Of a stretch of 6,655 nt of DNA, positions 4,516 through 6,655 are shown in pieces (within the stretch, counting starts at the first letter, position 1; every line of letters starts with the position of its first letter). The notes under the pieces were generated by a model. That model was not told where the DNA came from, made no database searches, and worked only from the letters and a program-made list of their open reading frames with translations. The stretch is from positions 1 to 6,655 of the forward strand of contig DASPMY010000045.1 in NCBI GenBank assembly GCA_035626815.1, written 5' to 3'. Both the position numbers and the translations under genes were made by a program. This stretch comes from Croceibacterium_A sp035626815. Lineage in GTDB: Bacteria > Pseudomonadota > Alphaproteobacteria > Sphingomonadales > Sphingomonadaceae.

Positions 4516-5504
4516 CCCAGGAAACACTCCGACCGCATCCGCACGGCTGGCTCGTGCTCGACAAGCCGCGCGGGCTGGGCTCGACCCAGGCCGTGGCGGC
4601 GGTCAAGCGCGTCCTGCGCCAGGCGGGCTACGGCAAGGTCAAGATCGGCCACGGCGGCACGCTCGACCCGCTTGCGGAGGGCGTGCTGCCGATCGCGCTC
4701 GGCGAAGCGACCAAGCTCGCCGGGCGGATGCTCGATGCCCGCAAGACGTATGCCTTCACGATCCACTTCGGCGAGGAAACCGATACGCTCGATGCCGAAG
4801 GGCGCGTCGTCGCCGCCAGCGACCGGCGCCCGCCGCTGGCCGCGGTCGCGGCGATCCTCGAGCACTTCACCGGCGCGCTCGAGCAGGCGCCGCCCGCCTA
4901 TTCCGCGCTCAAGGTCGACGGGCGGCGGGCCTACGACCTGGCGCGGGCGGGCGAGGCGGTCGCCTTGGCGACGCGGCGCGTCACGGTGCATTCGCTCGAG
5001 CTGATGGTCGGACGCGGGACCACGCCGCTCGATTCCGCATTCGTCACCAGCGACGCGTTCGCGCCCGCCGCCCCGGTCGAGCTGGCCGACAGCGTGACGC
5101 TGATCGCGAACGTGTCCAAGGGCACCTATATCCGCTCGCTGGCGCGCGACATCGCGCACGCGCTCGGCACCGTCGGGCACGTCGCCTACCTGCGGCGCAT
5201 CCAGGCCGGTCCGTTCACCGAGGATCAGGCGATTTCGCTGGACATCCTGGACGAAATCGGCAACGGCGCGCGCCTTGAAGACCACCTCCTGCCGTTGGAG
5301 GCGGGGCTGGACGGTATCCCGGCCCTCACCCTCGACCCGGAAAGCGCGCAGGCGGCCCGTCAGGGCCGGGTCCTTTCCGGAATGCTCGAACCCGACGGGC
5401 TCTATCTCGCCACGGCCGGCAAAGTCCCCGTCGCGCTGGTGGACCTCAAGGGCGGAACGGCCAAGGTCGTCCGAGGGTTTAACCTAACCGATACCGCGGA
5501 GTAG
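4512..5504 (+). CDS. truB: tRNA pseudouridine(55) synthase TruB
   Basis: TruB isomerises U55 in the T-loop of tRNAs to pseudouridine and also acts as a tRNA chaperone in the cytoplasm. The 330-residue product has the N-terminal GWLVLDKPRGLGST (12-25) and the catalytic motif GHGGTLDPLAEGVLP (46-60) with catalytic aspartate D52. It also has KTYAFTIHFGEETDTLDAEG (78-97), PPAYSALKVDGRRAYDLAR (127-145), and the C-terminal catalytic-domain segment SKGTYIRSLARD (202-213) with YLRR (226-229). About 23 residues extra relative to E. coli TruB lie between VTVH (157-160) and SKGTYIR. The ATG at 4512 overlaps the preceding stop (ATGA). An in-frame upstream ATG at 4464 would add residues lacking any TruB similarity. 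rpsO follows after 5 bases, so the genes are cotranscribed. The identity is secure. Confidence 0.97.
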   Translation: MTQETLRPHPHGWLVLDKPRGLGSTQAVAAVKRVLRQAGYGKVKIGHGGTLDPLAEGVLPIALGEATKLAGRMLDARKTYAFTIHFGEETDTLDAEGRVVAASDRRPPLAAVAAILEHFTGALEQAPPAYSALKVDGRRAYDLARAGEAVALATRRVTVHSLELMVGRGTTPLDSAFVTSDAFAPAAPVELADSVTLIANVSKGTYIRSLARDIAHALGTVGHVAYLRRIQAGPFTEDQAISLDILDEIGNGARLEDHLLPLEAGLDGIPALTLDPESAQAARQGRVLSGMLEPDGLYLATAGKVPVALVDLKGGTAKVVRGFNLTDTAE

Positions 5505-5509
5505 AACGA

Positions 5510-5779
5510 ATGTCGGTCACCGCCGAAGCCAAGCAGAAGATCATCAAGGACAACGCCCAGTCCAAGGGCGACACCGGTTCCCCCGAAGTCCAGGTCGCGA
5601 TCCTCACCGAGCGCATCCGCAACCTCACCGAGCACTTCAAAGGGCACAACAAGGACAACCATTCGCGCCGCGGCCTGCTGATGATGGTCAACAAGCGCCG
5701 CACGCTGCTCGCCTACCTCAAGAAGAAGGACGTCGAGCGCTACAACGGCCTGATCCAGAAGCTGGGTCTGCGCAAGTAA
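5510..5779 (+). CDS. rpsO: 30S ribosomal protein S15
   Basis: S15 is a primary 16S rRNA-binding protein of the small subunit platform. It nucleates central-domain assembly and contacts the 50S subunit. The 89-residue length is exactly typical. Conserved features are DTGSPEVQVAILTERIRNLT (21-40), the rRNA-binding HNKDNHSRRGLLMMVNKRR (46-64) with the H-x-x-D/N-x-HSRRGL pattern, and LLAYLKKKD (66-74). The ATG at 5510 has GGAG (5498-5501) 8 nt upstream, a proper ribosome binding site that overlaps the truB 3' end. The gene is followed directly by an intrinsic terminator, as in the rpsO–pnp arrangement of E. coli, where read-through supplies part of pnp expression. S15 often represses its own translation, but no pseudoknot could be identified here by eye. 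Confidence 0.98.
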   Translation: MSVTAEAKQKIIKDNAQSKGDTGSPEVQVAILTERIRNLTEHFKGHNKDNHSRRGLLMMVNKRRTLLAYLKKKDVERYNGLIQKLGLRK

Positions 5780-5789
5780 GAGTCTGGCG

Positions 5790-5818
5790 AAGGCGGCTCC
5801 GATGAGAGCCGCCTTTTT
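5790..5818 (+). terminator. Intrinsic terminator after rpsO
   Basis: AAGGCGGCTC (5790-5799), loop CGATGA, then GAGCCGCCTT (5806-5815) form a perfect 10-bp stem, with the T run at 5814-5818. It starts 10 bases after the rpsO stop. This is the only clear rho-independent terminator in the window and separates the rpsO operon from pnp. Confidence 0.93.
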
Positions 5819-5949
5819 CGCATTTCGGTTTCCTTCACAATTCGGTGAAGGGGCCAGGGGCTAAGGCCCCACACCGGACCGGGACGGCATACCCGGCACT
5901 TGAGGCCCCGCAGCGCAATCTGGCCCTGCGGCTTCACGAAGGAAAACAC
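5819..5949 (+). promoter_or_regulatory. Structured 5' leader region of pnp
   Basis: About 130 bases without a gene hold several potential stems. CCTTCAC/GTGAAGG (5832-5838 with 5845-5851) is perfect with a 6-base loop. GGGGCC (5850-5855) can pair with GGCCCC at 5865-5870 or with a second GGCCCC at 5904-5909. CCGGG/CCCGG pairs 5879-5883 with 5892-5896, and CCGCAG/CTGCGG pairs 5908-5913 with 5926-5931. AAGGAA (5939-5944) is the ribosome binding site for the ATG at 5950. In E. coli a pnp leader hairpin is cut by RNase III and mediates PNPase autoregulation, and this leader may work similarly. No convincing promoter hexamers were found in it. Confidence 0.55.
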
Positions 5950-6655
5950 ATGTTCGACACGAAAACCGTATCGCTGGAGTGGGGCGGCAAGACCCTCACT
6001 CTGGAAACCGGGCGCATTGCCCGTCAGGCCGACGGCGCCGTTCTGGCGACTTATGGCGAGACCGTGGTGCTGTGCGCCGTCACCGCCGCACGCAGCGTCA
6101 AGGAAGGGCAGGATTTCTTCCCGCTGACCGTCCACTACCAGGAAAAGTTCTCCGCCGCCGGGCGCATCCCGGGCGGCTTCTTCAAGCGCGAGCGCGGCGC
6201 GACCGAGAAGGAAACGCTCACCAGCCGCCTGATCGACCGGCCGATCCGGCCGTTGTTTCCAGAAGGGTTCTACAACGAGATCAACGTCATCGCCCAGGTG
6301 CTCTCCTATGACGGCGAGACCGAGGCGGACATCGTGGCGATGGTCGCCGCCAGCGCCGCGCTGACGATCTCCGGCGTCCCGTTCATGGGCCCGATCGGAG
6401 CCGCGCGGGTCGGCTTCAAGGACGGCGAGTACCAGCTCAATCCGTCGATGGCGCAAGTCGCCGAAGGCCGCCTCGACCTCGTCGTCGCCGCCACCCACGA
6501 CGCGGTGATGATGGTCGAATCCGAGGCCAAGGAGCTGACCGAGGACGAGATGCTCGGCGCGGTGCTGTTCGCGCACGACGAGGCGAAGAAGGTCGTGAAG
6601 GCGATCGTCCAGCTCGCCGAGCAGGCCGCCAAGGAGCCGTGGGAGCTGGCCGAGG
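5950..6655 (+). CDS. pnp: Polyribonucleotide nucleotidyltransferase (PNPase), N-terminal part, cut by window end
   Basis: PNPase is a trimeric 3'-5' phosphorolytic exoribonuclease that releases nucleoside diphosphates and takes part in mRNA decay. The 235 visible residues cover the first RNase PH-like domain and the start of the alpha-helical linker domain (from about residue 198, LTEDEMLGAVLFAHDEAKK). Recognisable stretches are GGKTLTLETGRIARQADGAV (12-31) and YGETVVLCAVT (35-45). The FFKR loop (77-80) corresponds to the RNA-contacting FFRR loop of E. coli. ETLTSRLIDRPIRPLFPEGF (88-107) and the GRLDLVVAAT segment (173-182) are also typical. KRERGATEKE after the loop is a Sphingomonadales-like wording. 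The ATG at 5950 has AAGGAA 5-6 nt upstream and gives the family's usual N-terminus. About two thirds of the protein, including the second catalytic domain, KH and S1 domains, lies beyond the window. Confidence 0.97.
   Translation, partial: MFDTKTVSLEWGGKTLTLETGRIARQADGAVLATYGETVVLCAVTAARSVKEGQDFFPLTVHYQEKFSAAGRIPGGFFKRERGATEKETLTSRLIDRPIRPLFPEGFYNEINVIAQVLSYDGETEADIVAMVAASAALTISGVPFMGPIGAARVGFKDGEYQLNPSMAQVAEGRLDLVVAATHDAVMMVESEAKELTEDEMLGAVLFAHDEAKKVVKAIVQLAEQAAKEPWELAE

Noticed and set aside
4458..5285. Long open frame on the minus strand over truB
   Set aside because: It lies entirely opposite a confidently identified gene, has arginine-rich low-complexity composition typical of GC-rich antisense frames, and has no recognisable domain.
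5475..5488. GGTTTAACCTAACC short symmetric motif at the end of truB
   Set aside because: It is a small near-palindrome in coding sequence with no repeat elsewhere in the window and no promoter-like spacing to rpsO.
5740..6576. Long open frame on the minus strand over pnp and the rpsO terminator
   Set aside because: It runs through a strong terminator hairpin and across the PNPase frame. The translation has no family resemblance.

Overview
The window is GC-rich (third codon positions are mostly G or C) and every gene lies on the + strand. The order infB – rbfA – truB – rpsO – pnp is the classical bacterial translation and RNA-processing cluster. Protein details, such as the PNPase stretch around FFKRERGATEKE and the alphaproteobacterial style of the IF-2, RbfA and S15 sequences, together with a dispersed-type inverted repeat after rbfA, point to an alphaproteobacterium, most likely of the order Sphingomonadales (Sphingomonas, Novosphingobium or Erythrobacter-like). 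That placement is inferred from sequence style and was not checked by a search.

Layout. 1–2084: the 3' part of infB (translation initiation factor IF-2), a DUF1697 gene that overlaps infB by 4 bp, and rbfA only 2 bp after it. These form one tightly packed operon. 2085–2199: an imperfect long inverted repeat of a dispersed intergenic type. 2200–3951: tdk (thymidine kinase), a small secreted protein resembling DUF6491, and a site-2-protease-family membrane metalloprotease. The last two each have a candidate promoter with the same geometry (-35, 17-bp spacer, -10, 6 nt, ATG), which predicts leaderless mRNAs. 3951–5504: two tandem copies of a 14-bp sequence centred on ACCCGGGT, a short hairpin covering a strong Shine-Dalgarno, then a DUF2239 gene coupled by an ATGA overlap to truB (tRNA pseudouridine-55 synthase). 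5510–6655: rpsO (ribosomal protein S15), a strong intrinsic terminator, a structured leader of about 130 nt, and the 5' third of pnp (polynucleotide phosphorylase), cut by the window end.

How it fits together. IF-2, RbfA, TruB, S15 and PNPase serve ribosome assembly, initiation, tRNA modification and RNA decay. The block tdk – DUF6491-like – M50 – DUF2239 interrupts the usual rbfA – truB adjacency. The most interesting part is the DUF2239 region. The protein looks as if it carries an AT-hook-like PRGRP segment followed by a ribbon-helix-helix-like strand-helix-helix. Its gene is preceded by paired ACCCGGGT palindromes with AT-rich flanks, and it is the gene immediately upstream of, and overlapping, truB. 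A self-regulating DNA-binding protein that sets truB–rpsO expression is a testable hypothesis, not a demonstrated system. No gap between genes exceeds 300 bases. No tRNA, rRNA, CRISPR array, insertion sequence or prophage gene was seen.
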